A DNA stretch of 64,000 nucleotides from positions 21,804,369-21,868,368 of the forward strand of contig NC_080044.1 of NCBI RefSeq assembly GCF_012489685.1, written 5' to 3'. Below, in pieces: positions 12,059-23,039 of this stretch. The translations under genes and the position numbers were made by a program. The DNA comes from Lotus japonicus (lineage: Eukaryota > Streptophyta > Magnoliopsida > Fabales > Fabaceae). Under the pieces are notes generated by a model. The model was not told the origin of the DNA, made no database searches, and saw only the letters and a list, made by a program, of their open reading frames with translations. Each line of letters begins with the position of its first letter. Position 1 is the first letter of the stretch.

Positions 12059-13084
12059 AAGATTAAGGCCTGCAGAAGAACGACTATTTAAGGAGGCTGA
12101 ACCCTAATTGTTAGGAGTGCCTTGGGCTCCATTTAATGATGCTTTTAGGGTTGTGTTTGGGAGTCCTTATTAATTGTGTTATTTGTATACCACTCTACTC
12201 TCTCCATTGAAGATCATATGTCATAAAGTTGGTTTTTTTTAGTTGAGTTGTAATCTCTTCATCTTATATTGTTTGGGTATGTTCAATCACTGTGACAGTG
12301 ATTATGAGAGAAAGTGAGATGGGTCTCATACTTAGGGGAGTTCTAAGTAATAAGTTACTGGTAGGAATAGGTAAGAAGGGCCTTGAAAATGGGTTGTTCA
12401 TGTAAGAAGTCCCTAACTCTTATACTTGAGCTATCCTTCGGGGACTGGTACGTATTTATGTATAGTCAACTTCACCACATGCATGCATCATGTGCGTACG
12501 TGTCAAAATGTATATCCAGGCATAAATTTTCAATATTAATGCACTATAAGATGTTATCATCTTAGTTTATTCTCAAATGTAGAAAATAACTTAATTCAAA
12601 TGATATCATCGCACCCAATACTTCCGAAACATGTGATGGACGTTAATTTATAAATAAGACGTACTATACTATATATTATCTCATGTATATAAATTTAACA
12701 TAGCTTTTGACTTTGATTGGATACTGAGGTTTAACTATAGACTTTCCATTGCATGTTCATTAGATATTAAGACAAAAATTCAAACATTATTTAGTTTATT
12801 GCTTAGAGTGAGGAATGAGAACGTCAATGGTATTATATAGTGGTAGAACCTGTATGGTTTTAAAATAAGTTAACACAGTGAGAGGTGAGAGCATTTTACA
12901 GCTAGTTTTGTGAAACAAAGACATTTCGGATTAGTTTATATAAGCATTACCGTACACTCACATATAAAACCCAAGATTCCACGGTGATCTCAAGTCAAAA
13001 CATCAGTTATTTTATGAATGAGATCTTGTTGAGGCTCCTTCAAATCTTAAGGAGAGTATAGGCTAGCGATAAAGGCCAAGTTAG
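12059..13084. other. Intergenic stretch right of the Tekay element
   Basis: AT-rich, with no recognisable gene. The first about 50 bases are open in one plus frame and end in a stop (RLRPAEERLFKEAEP, about 12063-12110). They are followed by T-rich sequence like a plant 3' UTR, so the element may have inserted just upstream of the end of an old gene. This is weak evidence only. Confidence 0.3.
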
Positions 13085-13121
13085 TGGCGGACCTTTTAGG
13101 TGACAAGGAGGAGCTCTAGCT

Positions 13122-13319
13122 CCCCCAAAAATTCTAGAAAAAACTTTTAAAATGTGTTGTAGTTAAAAAACTGATTCAATTATTTTTACATATACGTTGT
13201 AAGTTCAATAATAAGCTTTAAAATGGTCCCAAAAATTCTAGAAAAAACTTTTAAAATGTGTTGAAGTTAAAAAACGTATTCAATTATTTTTACATATACG
13301 TTGTAGCTTTAAAATGGTC
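13122..13319. repeat. Tandem duplication, unit about 100 bp
   Basis: CCCAAAAATTCTAGAAAAAA and the following about 80 bases occur twice in a row with few differences. The second copy lacks about ten bases near its end. Confidence 0.8.
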
Positions 13320-13400
13320 TGGTGGTAAGAAACTTGTAATAACCTCCTTGTAATGGGTTCAAGTCTTGCCTTCCTCTCCTTTTGTGATATTTTGACATTT
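13311..13400 (+). mobile_element. SINE-like tRNA-derived segment
   Basis: TGGTCTGGTGGTAAG resembles a pol III A box, and GGGTTCAAGTC about 30 bases downstream fits the B box. The tail is short and no target duplication was found, so this may be a truncated SINE. Confidence 0.4.
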
Positions 13401-13639
13401 TTCCCTTTTAAACATCTAGTTCCACTTAGCTTTTGACCAAAGCTTGGTTGACCTGAACAAATATTTAAGCTTATTTCTTTTATTGCTCTTTAAATATTTA
13501 TTAAAGATTTCATCTACATTTTTTCCTTATCATTAAATTTAATAGTAATTTTTATTTTAGAATTACTAGTACACCTGTGAGAGTTATATCGATATCATTT
13601 TTTGTGTGTGTAAGACATGTGTCCTTCTTCGGAGGCAAT

Positions 13640-13790
13640 CCTGTTTGAGCCGGGAACATCCACATCAAGGTGAGACTAACTCTCACAGCGGGGGTTTTTT
13701 CCATTCACAAGACTCGAACCCGAAACCTTACTTAAGGGAAATCAAGCATGTACAACTTAAATCAACCACCTGTTGGTAGAGTTATATCTA
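13640..13790 (-). mobile_element. SINE-like tRNA-derived segment
   Basis: On the minus strand a GTTGGTAGAG-like A-box region is followed by a good B box, GGGTTCGAGTC (about 13710-13720), and a further 100 bases of unrelated sequence. The layout fits a plant SINE; the ends are uncertain. Confidence 0.4.
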
Positions 13791-13945
13791 TATCTGTGTG
13801 AGATTAATTTCATCAAAACAATATACAAATGTGATAATTTTTTCTCATACTGATCATTAAAGTAAAAAAATTATTTAAAAATAAAATATTTAATTATCTT
13901 ATTTGTGCTCCCCAACTATTTCTCCAACTTCTGCCACTGCATTTT

Positions 13946-16333
13946 TTTTTTACAGCAAAAGATATATATTATTGGATAGGTAAATTTCATGAGAACAATC
14001 CTCTGAAAAATAGGACAAATCAACAAAACCCAACCAAACAAAACCATCCCAAAGACCACACCTAGTGTATGTTTGGATCAGCGTTAGCATTATTGGATCT
14101 AGCCATGATTGGATCAGGTAAACGTGAGTTTGAGTGATGTGATTTATGTTTAGATAGATTTATCAGAAATTGATTCTCATAACAGAATTTCGTTAAAACA
14201 TAAAAACCTAGTAAAGAAAAAAGAGTTCAACATCCCCTAGAAGTGCCTTTGAAACCATCTAAGCAAAACCCAATACAATAAAACATAAAAAACCAAATAT
14301 AACCAAATAGGTCTACGACATCAGAACCAACAACCTAAAAACCGTTATTTTTTCCTTTCTTCTCAGTGTCTTTCTTAGGTCGACCTCTTTATCTCAGAAC
14401 AAAAAAACCTGGGTGCTTCGAGGGCTCCTTCTCCACAAAAGGAAAATGGGACGAGGCACAAACCTTGAGAAATTCACATTAAGGAGAATCACCCAAACCC
14501 CGACAAAAAACAAACCGAAAGATAAGCATGCAAACCAATCAGGATTTTCTTTAGCCAAACTACAAGAGAACCTTAATTACACATATATGAACCTTAGCAC
14601 CCCGAACCCCATCTTCAAATGACTGACATCAAGCCTCCATCAAACCACCTTCAACTTTGCTCCATCCATCCTCCCCTTCTATTTATGACACATCATTGTA
14701 ACAGCTCCCAGAAACTACCGGCGGTTGAACTAAGTTCCACTAGTGTATGTACCTCATTAACAAAGCTCAATGTTTTAGTTTGAAAGGTTTTATAAGAGGT
14801 TAATTACAGTTTTTAAAAACAAGTTTAATTTCAATTTATTCTGTTTGTACCAAAATAAAAATAAAAGTTATTCTGTTTCACGTTTCCTTTTCTATATTAA
14901 ATTTTTTTCACATTTGTTCTTAACTTAAGCATAAAATAAAGTCATACAATACCCATACATGACCACAATACGTTAATCATCAAGTCATTCACTGGCGGTG
15001 ATGAAAGATAATAATGATATATCACTTCACCAGTCATCAAAAGAGGAATATACTCTAACCATAAAACTGAAGGATATGACATCCTCCCTGTAATTATTGC
15101 ACGAATGAAACCACACATGAAGCAAGCACTGAAACCTATCTTATCCCAAAACCATACAGACACATTTGATAAAACCTTACACGCCATATCCTACTACGTC
15201 AAGCGCACTACCCACAGAAGTAGCTGACTATATTGCTTACACTCTACTCCCGCGAGCCCTAAAAAGAGTTGTCCTCTTTGTTCGAAGCCTCAATCTCCGA
15301 CAGTTTCCACATCAGGGCTTTGAAGGTGGAAGACACTGTTATATCCTGCACGAACTCGGAGTGAACTACATGGGATCGAACGGGAAGGGACGATTGTGTG
15401 TATAAAAGAGAGGAAGAAGAAGAAGACTTCGTCGATACTAGGGCCACCTCCGGAGCCCCAATGTCAGATGAAGACTCCGGTGCAACTACCGCTCCAAACG
15501 TCGAGTGACCCGCACTGCTAGAGATGGTGAACGGAGGGAGATGCCAACGCAGGACCTTCTCTTAAGTCTTAACTAGCCTAAAAATCTTATTCGTTAACTT
15601 GCATAATGTATGGTTGTTATTTGTTAAGGTGGAAGCCTAATGAATTCCATTTATGCATGGTAAAAGAAACTCATCATGTGATTTTCAAATCTTTAGAACT
15701 ATTCATCCAACGTTTAGTTGTCATGAACTAAAAAGGATACTTTATGGTTCTTAGCATCTACATGGCCAACCCCATAAATTCCGAGCGCAACAATAGAGAT
15801 TCGTCTCATTTATGAGCCAATTAATACTTCGTTGTTGCGAAAATATTTTTATTATAGAAATGTAATCCTTTCGACATTCTAAGACATTTCATCTCGTTCA
15901 GTATTTCCAAAAAGATTTTGCTTGGCCTTCTTCCCTTACGTCGAGGTGTTTTTCTACAAAACCTTCGCGATGCGCAAAAACTTTTCCCGAGCACCGAAAA
16001 TGAACCTTAGCAAAATTACAGTCAAAATTCTCAGAGTCAAACATACATCACTATCTATATATATATATATATATATATAAGGAAAATATAAATTTCCCTC
16101 TAGTTAGAGTGAGTAATTAATATATTATTTATCACTCAAATTATAACTCCACTTTAAGTGAGTAATTATTATTGTTTAATCTCTTATTTAATTCATCAAC
16201 TTCTTATACACATAATTATGCTAATACAGACAAAAAGCATAGAAGCGGAAAATTAAATAACTTTATTTTCCAGAATAAATTATTGGTCTTACAATACTAC
16301 CCCTGATAATAATTTCTTCCTCGAAACTATAGG
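13946..16333. other. Intergenic stretch without a recognised gene
   Basis: AT-rich. Short open frames near 14413-14622 and 14942-15447 have no family resemblance that I recognise. The pair on the minus strand near 15000-15450 could be an old gene relic but is interrupted by stops. A TA microsatellite lies at about 16054-16079. At about 16285-16325 the plus strand reads GGTCTTACAATACTACCC and then CCTCGAAACT, resembling the LTR/polypurine boundary of the Tekay element (2055-2100), so an eroded Tekay end is likely there. Confidence 0.4.
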
Positions 16334-16334
16334 C

Positions 16335-16480
16335 CTAATATACGCTTCTACAAATGCAGCAAGCTTGGTCATACTGCAAAAATTTGCAAGAAAGTAAAAC
16401 AGCCTCAAGCCAAGGCTCAAGTGGCTAATCAGCAAGAGGAGGAGGAGTACTTATTTGCAGCAATATTTTTTGCCACAATA
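16335..16480 (+). pseudogene. Ty1/copia Gag zinc-knuckle relic
   Basis: Encodes FYKCSKLGHTAKICKK followed by KQPQAKAQVANQQEEEEYLF, the usual end of a plant copia Gag (CCHC knuckle, acidic stretch, then the protease region). The first knuckle cysteine is replaced by phenylalanine. The frame ends where the inverted-repeat element at 16480 begins. It is probably a fragment of a decayed copia element. Confidence 0.6.
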
Positions 16481-17938
16481 AAAAGGCTTAAATAAGCTTT
16501 TGATCCCTGAAATTGTAAAGAGAATTAATTGGGTACTTGAAATTTTTTTGCATCAAATGTTATCCATGAAATTATTTTTTTAATCAAATTAGGTCCAAAG
16601 CATGTATTAGTCTTATGTTGCCTATTTTTGCACTGTCATCTCGTCCACATCATCTTGCTTATTCCACATAGAATTTATAAAATCCTACATGGTATTTTAA
16701 TTTTATTATTTATCATCCACTTCTTCCATCTTCATTCTCCCAACCACCATCATCCTCATCCCCGTTCTCCCTTAATTTTTCTTCAAATCATGACTAAAAT
16801 CCAAAACTCAGAGATAGAACCTCTTCATAGTGTTTCACTTCAAAATTTAAGTTCTTGCAATTTTTGAGTTTAAAGTCTCAAACTTTATCATCGGTTCTGC
16901 GAACTTTATTACCCAGGTTTTGAACTTGAACCCCAGATCCCCAACTTGAGTGAGGAAACAAAAATTGACATTGTTGCTATTGGTGAGACCTTTTACACAA
17001 GAGCTTCAATTGATTTCCTTTCAGCTAAGTATCACGAGAGAAGAAAATGACAACATTTTTTGTGGTTGTTTTTAGGGTGGAAAGGGCGCAAAGGTTTCTA
17101 GGGTTTGTGATTCCATGGTCAATGATGGTTTTGATAGAGGAGCAGAAACTAGAAATAGTGGAATAATGGGATAAGCGAGTTTGACCAACTAGAAGAACAG
17201 ACAAAATAATTGATCCTTCATATCAGGGTTACCTTCCTTCAGATCTAGGTTTCATTGATATGGAGTTTTTTTGTCTTTTTTTTGGGTTTTTTTTTTGTTG
17301 AGTTTTTCTTCATTGTGGGTTTCCCTTCCTTCACTCCTCCTCTTCTTTTTCATCGAATTTGTGCGCATAGCGATTATGATTTGAATTGATCCATTGGCTA
17401 CCTCATATTTTGACCACATAATGCTATGTATAATATATGTAGTTTATGGGATAAAATTATGATATCTTAGATTAATATTTAAGCAAAGTTATATGTTGGA
17501 GCTTGTTTTGTATCTCTTCGTTTTGGTATTACTAGCTTTGTAGGTTCAAGAAGATAAATTTTCTTTGATTCAATTTTTTGTTGAAGTGAGATATTTTCTT
17601 GGTAGAAATTGGAGAAGATAGGTTTTTCTGGGTTTGAAGAAGATGGAGTGGAAGATGAAGAAGATGATGGTGGAAGAGAAAGAGATGCAAGTGGTGGTGT
17701 TGGTTGTGTTTGAATCTAGGGTTTGATGAAGAAGATTAAAGGGATGAGGATGAAGGGAGAGGAGAAGGATTTGGAAAAGACGACGAGGTAAAAGTCATGA
17801 CACATAAGACTAAAACACATGTTGGACCAAATTTGATTAAAAAATATTCAGGGATAACATTTGATGTAAAAAAAATTCAGGAACCCAATTCGATTCCATT
17901 TACAATTTCAGGAATCAGAAGTTTATTTAGGCTTTTTT
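16480..17938. mobile_element. Long-terminal-inverted-repeat transposon (Mutator-like, non-autonomous)
   Basis: The first about 140 bases (16480-16620) and the last about 150 bases (17790-17938) are inverted copies: AAAAAGGCTTAAATAAGC at the left end pairs with AAAAAAGCCTAAATAAAC read from the right. Weaker inverted similarity continues inward (about 16700-16790 against 17630-17770). No transposase domain is visible. Long TIRs are typical of Mutator-like elements, but the 9-bp target duplication expected for them was not found at these ends. Confidence 0.65.
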
Positions 17939-18753
17939 ATCATTGGAGGTTTTGGGTTTGATTTTGAAGATGATGAAGAAGAAAAAAAGTGCGTTAGTGG
18001 TGATTTTGGGAGTTTGGTGGATGCAATTATTTCTATTTTGAATGATTCATATGGTTGAATGCTTCACATGGTGGAAGGGTGAAACACTAGAAGAAGGGAA
18101 TGCTAATACTTTTGGAGCCTAGCTATTCTTTCCTAGATTGTGGGTTTTAGGGGTGAGGCTTGTGATGGGTCATGAGCTTTGGGGTTCTGGATGTTGAAGA
18201 TGATGATGATTTTATTTTTCAGCATTGAAGATGGTGATGAATAGTATGATGAAGATATTTGTTTCCAGCGTTAAAAATGGTGAAGATAATGAAGATGTGT
18301 TTTTTGAAATAAATGAAGATGATAATCTTTTTATTTTTACTGAAGATGATAATCAATTATTTTGTATTAAATTATTGTTATTATTTTCTCATTTTTCATT
18401 CTAATTAATATTTTTATTTTTTAATAATTAATATCTAATATAGAATTAAAAGTAAAGGAAAAGTTCAAGGTAATGATGTGGCACTGCCACGTAGGTCCTG
18501 TCATGACACATAAGCACGGTGGTAAGTGCCACCACTCCGAGAGAGACCAATCCCGACTATTTCCCATAGTATGAGGGTTTATTCCAGATGTTATGCCGAC
18601 GAGGGATGAAAACCAAACCTCACTCACAGTTCATATATTAAAAACATATTTAACCCTTATTTAGGTATCGGAAAATCACAACATTCCCGATTCATAAACC
18701 ACCTATTGTAATGATAATTATCATACAACCAATTTTTTCGCTATATCTCTTTT
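17939..18753. other. Intergenic stretch, purine-rich then AT-rich
   Basis: GATGATGAAGAAG-rich sequence like that inside the neighbouring inverted-repeat element, then AT-rich DNA with a small palindrome GTGGCACTGCCACGTAGG near 18478. No gene was recognised. Confidence 0.3.
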
Positions 18754-20989
18754 CGTATTGTAAGGCCCGAGTTTTTAAGTTCATGCTAAGTGAATAAACT
18801 TCTTATTCACGATTAGGGTTGATGTAATGTGAAGGGAAACCTGAACGAAAGTTTATTAAATGAAATATATTTATGAAGGAGAAAGTTCAGGAAAAGTTCA
18901 AGGATTTCATTATGATCGTTAAAAGTTATAGCACGAACGTTACGCTTAAACCTAGGTCAGAAACCCTAGTATATAGCTAATTTTCACTTTTAGGCACGAT
19001 GGCAGTTAATTCCAAAAATCTTCAGAGAAATGTTAGAACTTCTCTTTTTCCATATATCACAATCGTTTCGAGGCGAAACTCTAGGATCTACGAACGTCCG
19101 ATTCCAATCATCGGAAGTTTGCCGAAACCGAATCCCTGGTATTTCAAAACCCTAGAATTTCCCGACTTTGAGGACTTTATCTATTCAGAGCTTCAAATGA
19201 ATATTCTACACGCGTACACCCATTTCTCTTGATGGTTTCAATCTTTCTTCCGAAGGAAATTTTCTATTCCGACATTCGATGCAAAAAGCAACTTATCGGG
19301 TAAAATAGTTTTATACCGACTATGCTTTAGTTGCCAAAAATACAAGGAGACCTCTTTATAGTTTTGGAATTCTTTTGCCAAAACATATCTTATAATTCAT
19401 GGAGAATGACGCCGGAAAAATCAGATTCGCTAAACTTTCATTTTCCCGCGAATTTCCACCTTCTATATATAGCAAATAAAGGAAGAAAAAACCAAATTTT
19501 CTACCCATTTCCCCACCCAAACCCGCGGCCACAAAGAGGAAGAAGGAGGAGGAGATTTTGTTCATCGTTTGCTTGATCGTCGATCAATCAGTTGCTACTT
19601 CAAGGCTTCGAGGTATAGTCGCTAATCCTTACCTCCGATCGTTTTTTCCATAGCTTTTCTGTAGAGTTTTCTGAGTGGATAGTTTATGGGTGTTTGCAAA
19701 ACTATCCTGAATCTTTCATTTCTGATTCTAAACCTCTTCTATGTATGCCCAAGATCACTTCTGCCGGGTTAGATTTTCCGTTATGTCGCCGGATTTCCGC
19801 CGGAATCAATTTGAGCCTAAAATACCCATTTATGTAGTTTTTGGTGTAAAGCTCCAATCTTTAGGCTGTAAACTATCGCCTTAGCTTAGTGCTAGTAGGA
19901 TTAGTTGTTATAAACGTCGTTGGTGACGTCCCTGCAAAATTTATTTTTGGGATTTCAGTTTTGAAAATCCTAAGTTAAAAATCATGACCAAAATACCCCT
20001 GCGACAGTTTTTGATCCGATAATTTTTCCGAGTTCAGAATACCCTTAGTTACGGCTTATGATAGCATAGGAACCAAGTTTGATCGAAGAAAAATCGAACC
20101 CTACAATTACCTATAGTGGCCGAGAGCTATAAGGGGGGAGGAGGAAATTTTCCTTTTCCGAAAACTTGTCTTTCGCGCTAGATTATCGTACCTTAGAGGC
20201 TTGATTACTTCGAGTAACCTTAGTAAGTATCGATAGCTTAGTTTCCGATAGATTCTGATTGATTTTTGTGGTTTTGTTCTAAAGGTGATTTTGAGGAATT
20301 TCCTGAGGATCAACACCTTGCTTGTGAAGAAGAGTTTGAAGTTTTTGCTGGAGAACCTTCAGGTGAGGGCTTCTCACTGAATCTCTAGTTAATGCTTAGG
20401 GTCGATGTTTCGACATTGTTTACTGTTTATGCACTGGAATTGTGTGTGATTGAAAAATGTTTTCTGAGGCTTCGGCTGACAATGTAGATGATGCATCTAC
20501 TGAATGTTTTTGATGAGTGAATGACATGCTAATTGCTAATTGGGTAATTTAGGATGTGTGGTGCATGCCTTATATGCTAAGTGCTATGTGGTTATTGCTT
20601 AAGATATTGACACATGATATGTTGATTGATTATGATGAGTTATTTCTGCTTTTGCACTATAATCTGAGATTCTGAATGGTGAGAATAGCGGGCAGGTCAT
20701 GCCGATTTTATTTTGAGAGTTTTGAGAAAGTTGGATAGGACGAACGAGGTTCGGGCCTTGTTTTTGTTTAGTGGATCGAGACATCCTCTGGAAGCGACTT
20801 GGGATTGGGAGATCCTGCAAATGTATAAGACTTGCGATAAGACAAAATGGAATCTATTTTATAAAGAAAACTCATAAGACCTTAAATAACCTCTAAATCT
20901 TTAAGTAATGATAACAACCTCGAAGGAAGGCATTGGAAGTGAAATCTTAATTTTGGAAAACGAGGAGTGTCGTCGGATCCAAGTGTCGA

Positions 20990-21152
20990 GTTTGTTGTCG
21001 TTGTGCTGTTGGAGCAGCGTTTGATGTCGTGCTGTTGGAGCAGCGTTTATTGTTGTGCTGTTGGAGCAGCGTGTGTTATTGTGCTGTTGGAGCAGCGTGT
21101 GTTGTGGTGCTGTTGGAGCAGCGTGTGTTGTGGTGCTGTTGGAGCAGCTATG
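20990..21152 (+). repeat. Minisatellite inside the Tekay solo LTR (unit about 27 bp)
   Basis: Six copies of a unit containing GTGCTGTTGGAGCAGCGTGT. It sits at the same place in the LTR as the minisatellites at 9535-9750 and 43690-43900, next to the shared GTCGCAGAATCGAC box, but with unrelated sequence. Confidence 0.9.
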
Positions 21153-21819
21153 TGTCGTTATGAAGTGTGTCTTTTGGTCGCAGAATCGACTTTACCTTAG
21201 GGTAAGCTTTTAGAGACTTTAACTTCCCTAGAACACGTGGCGACGTGTCGAGTGAGGTCGGAGACGTTGTTTGACTAATCATTTTGCATACATGCAACAT
21301 TAATGAGGTATTAACACAGGACGTACTCTGGACCTCGTCGGTTTCCAAAATGGTCATAAGACCCGGAATGCCGTGAAAGAGCGTTTGTAGACGTCTCTTG
21401 TAGCAGACCGAAATGGCAGACCTACGGGTTTACTGCTGATCTGACTACCCTGTGGGAGTAAGAGACATCACGGGCCGAAATGGCACCACCGTGGCTGGTG
21501 AAGGGCTGATCCGATGATGTCCATCCGTTCCGGATTGCATATTGGTTGACTGGGTTAACCTGCATACATATCACGCAACATGCATACTGACTTAGTTGAT
21601 GAGTGTGGTTGCTATTTGATAAACTTACTTGGAACATGCTAATTGTTATTATTGTCGTTATGATTTTGTGGAACATGCAACCCTAGGAATGATATCTCTA
21701 GTTATAAGCCTAAGTGGCTATCTATTATTTGTACCTATTGGGTTTATTATCTACATAGTTCTTTAGAGTTGACCCTCGCGTCTTCTGTGTGTGTTTTGGC
21801 GGACAACGCCTTTTGTCAG

Positions 21820-22299
21820 ATGAACATTGCGGACTGGTTCGACATGGTCCACCCTTCGGGGGGGATTAGGTACGAGATGATAGATCAGGACGACCCCGGG
21901 TCGTGGGTGGTTGACCCCGCGAGCCACCGAGCGACCTATTCGGGGCGTGTCATGGAGGACCACGTGGACAGTGGAGGACTCTTGAGGTCAGGAGTGTTGA
22001 GGCGATGCTCTATCAGCTTCAACTTGCCACCGGGCGTTCACTGCGGACCAGGTCTTGGAGGACCACCGCCGCCACCGTCATCTTCAGAGGAGGAGGATCC
22101 CTCAGAGGAGATTCCAGCGGGAGTGCCTTCGGCAGGGTCTAGTGCACCCTCCGTTGCGATCATTGATGATCAGGGTTCGGGCCCTAAGCCCGTGAGTCCA
22201 GCTTCGGAGAGCGTTGCAGGTGCGAGGGGAGGACGGATAGGGTTGATAGACTTGGTCGTTCTGGATTCTGATTCAGACGACGATCATGCTGACACATAG
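21820..22299 (+). CDS. Reading frame inside a Tekay LTR, product unknown
   Basis: From the first in-frame ATG at 21820 there are 159 codons, and the frame stays open upstream of it. Visible parts are DWFDMVHPSGG, a block PGSWVVDPASHRATYSGR, a proline run (GGPPPPPSSS), an acidic serine stretch (SSEEEDPSEE) and an acidic end (LDSDSDDDHADT). The composition suggests a partly disordered protein. I recognise no known domain. It is in the sense direction of the LTR, near its 3' end, so in a full element it would lie in the transcript leader or the 3' region. Related but broken copies lie at 8514-9023 and near 42890-43060. It could also be a chance frame in GC-richer leader sequence. Confidence 0.45.
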   Translation: MNIADWFDMVHPSGGIRYEMIDQDDPGSWVVDPASHRATYSGRVMEDHVDSGGLLRSGVLRRCSISFNLPPGVHCGPGLGGPPPPPSSSEEEDPSEEIPAGVPSAGSSAPSVAIIDDQGSGPKPVSPASESVAGARGGRIGLIDLVVLDSDSDDDHADT

Positions 22300-22792
22300 T
22301 TTTGGGTGTTGCTATGAGCTCCTCGAGTTAGGATTAGTGTAGGAGTAGAGTTTTAGCTCTGACAGTCTTGCTTCTTTTGTTACTTAGGGGACATGGTAGA
22401 TCCGCCTATAGCTTTTTGTGTGGTTTCCTTATGGGGATCACAGAGAGTTGGTTGGACTTAGGAGGTCTTATTCTCAGACCATTGGGTCAGCTGATTCTCA
22501 GTTTTGAGGGATGGTGTTGCGGGCACTTCACCCTTTTCATTTGGTTTGTATATATTGCCTACGGGCGCTACTCTTCTATTACCGTCACTGGAGGTTTACT
22601 CGTGACGAGGTTGCTACTACAGCGGGGGCTGTTTATATATTGTATATTAGTTCTGTTTTTTGTTATTGTTGGGTTTTATTTATTCCAGTCTTGTCTTAGT
22701 TATTATCAAAAAAAAAATATTCACGTTTTTCCGCATTAAGTTTACTTTTGGTTACTAAAGTGACGCCACCGAAATCGGGGTGTGACACGTAT

Positions 22793-23039
22793 CACTTCAC
22801 GTATTTCTCTTATGTTCATTTCTAACCCTAGGTGTCTAACACCAAAGGGTGCGCACAAAACATTGTTGAAAATCATAATTCGAAATTGTATTAATTATTT
22901 TTACTTACTTTTCTAATAAATTTCAATATTTCTTCCAAAAGGGTTTAGGTAAAAACCTGTTTGATTTTAATATCAGGACATAATATAGGTTTTATGGAGA
23001 ATTAGAGTAAACCATGGCACAAATTAATTGTTAGCAAAA
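22793..23039. other. Short AT-rich spacer
   Basis: The bases after the solo LTR duplication; no feature was recognised before the LINE relic. Confidence 0.3.

Larger units (their letters stand above)
13085..13945. mobile_element. Possible non-autonomous DNA transposon with internal duplications
   Basis: Bounded by GTGGCGGACC near 13085 and TCTGCCACTGC near 13940, imperfect inverted ends of the kind seen in plant elements that begin with a GGCGGA motif. It contains a tandem duplication of about 100 bp (13122-13222 and 13225-13319) and two tRNA-like SINE segments. The boundaries are approximate and no target duplication was confirmed. Confidence 0.35.
18759..22787 (+). mobile_element. Tekay-type solo LTR, 4029 bp (5-bp TSD cgtat)
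   Basis: Homologous along its length to the LTRs of the element at 1-12058 but on the opposite strand. It starts TGTAAGGCCCGAG and ends CGGGGTGTGACA, with perfect 5-bp direct repeats CGTAT at 18754-18758 and 22788-22792. There is no internal region, so it is a solo LTR left by recombination between the two LTRs of a former element. Confidence 0.95.

Noticed and set aside
16054..16079. TATA promoter
   Set aside because: It is a plain TA microsatellite with no gene downstream.
20967..21200. Cysteine-rich small secreted protein
   Set aside because: It is a translation of the 27-bp minisatellite of the LTR.
21820..22299. A host gene inside the region 21.8-22.3 kb
   Set aside because: The frame lies wholly within a solo LTR with perfect duplications, so it belongs to the retrotransposon.
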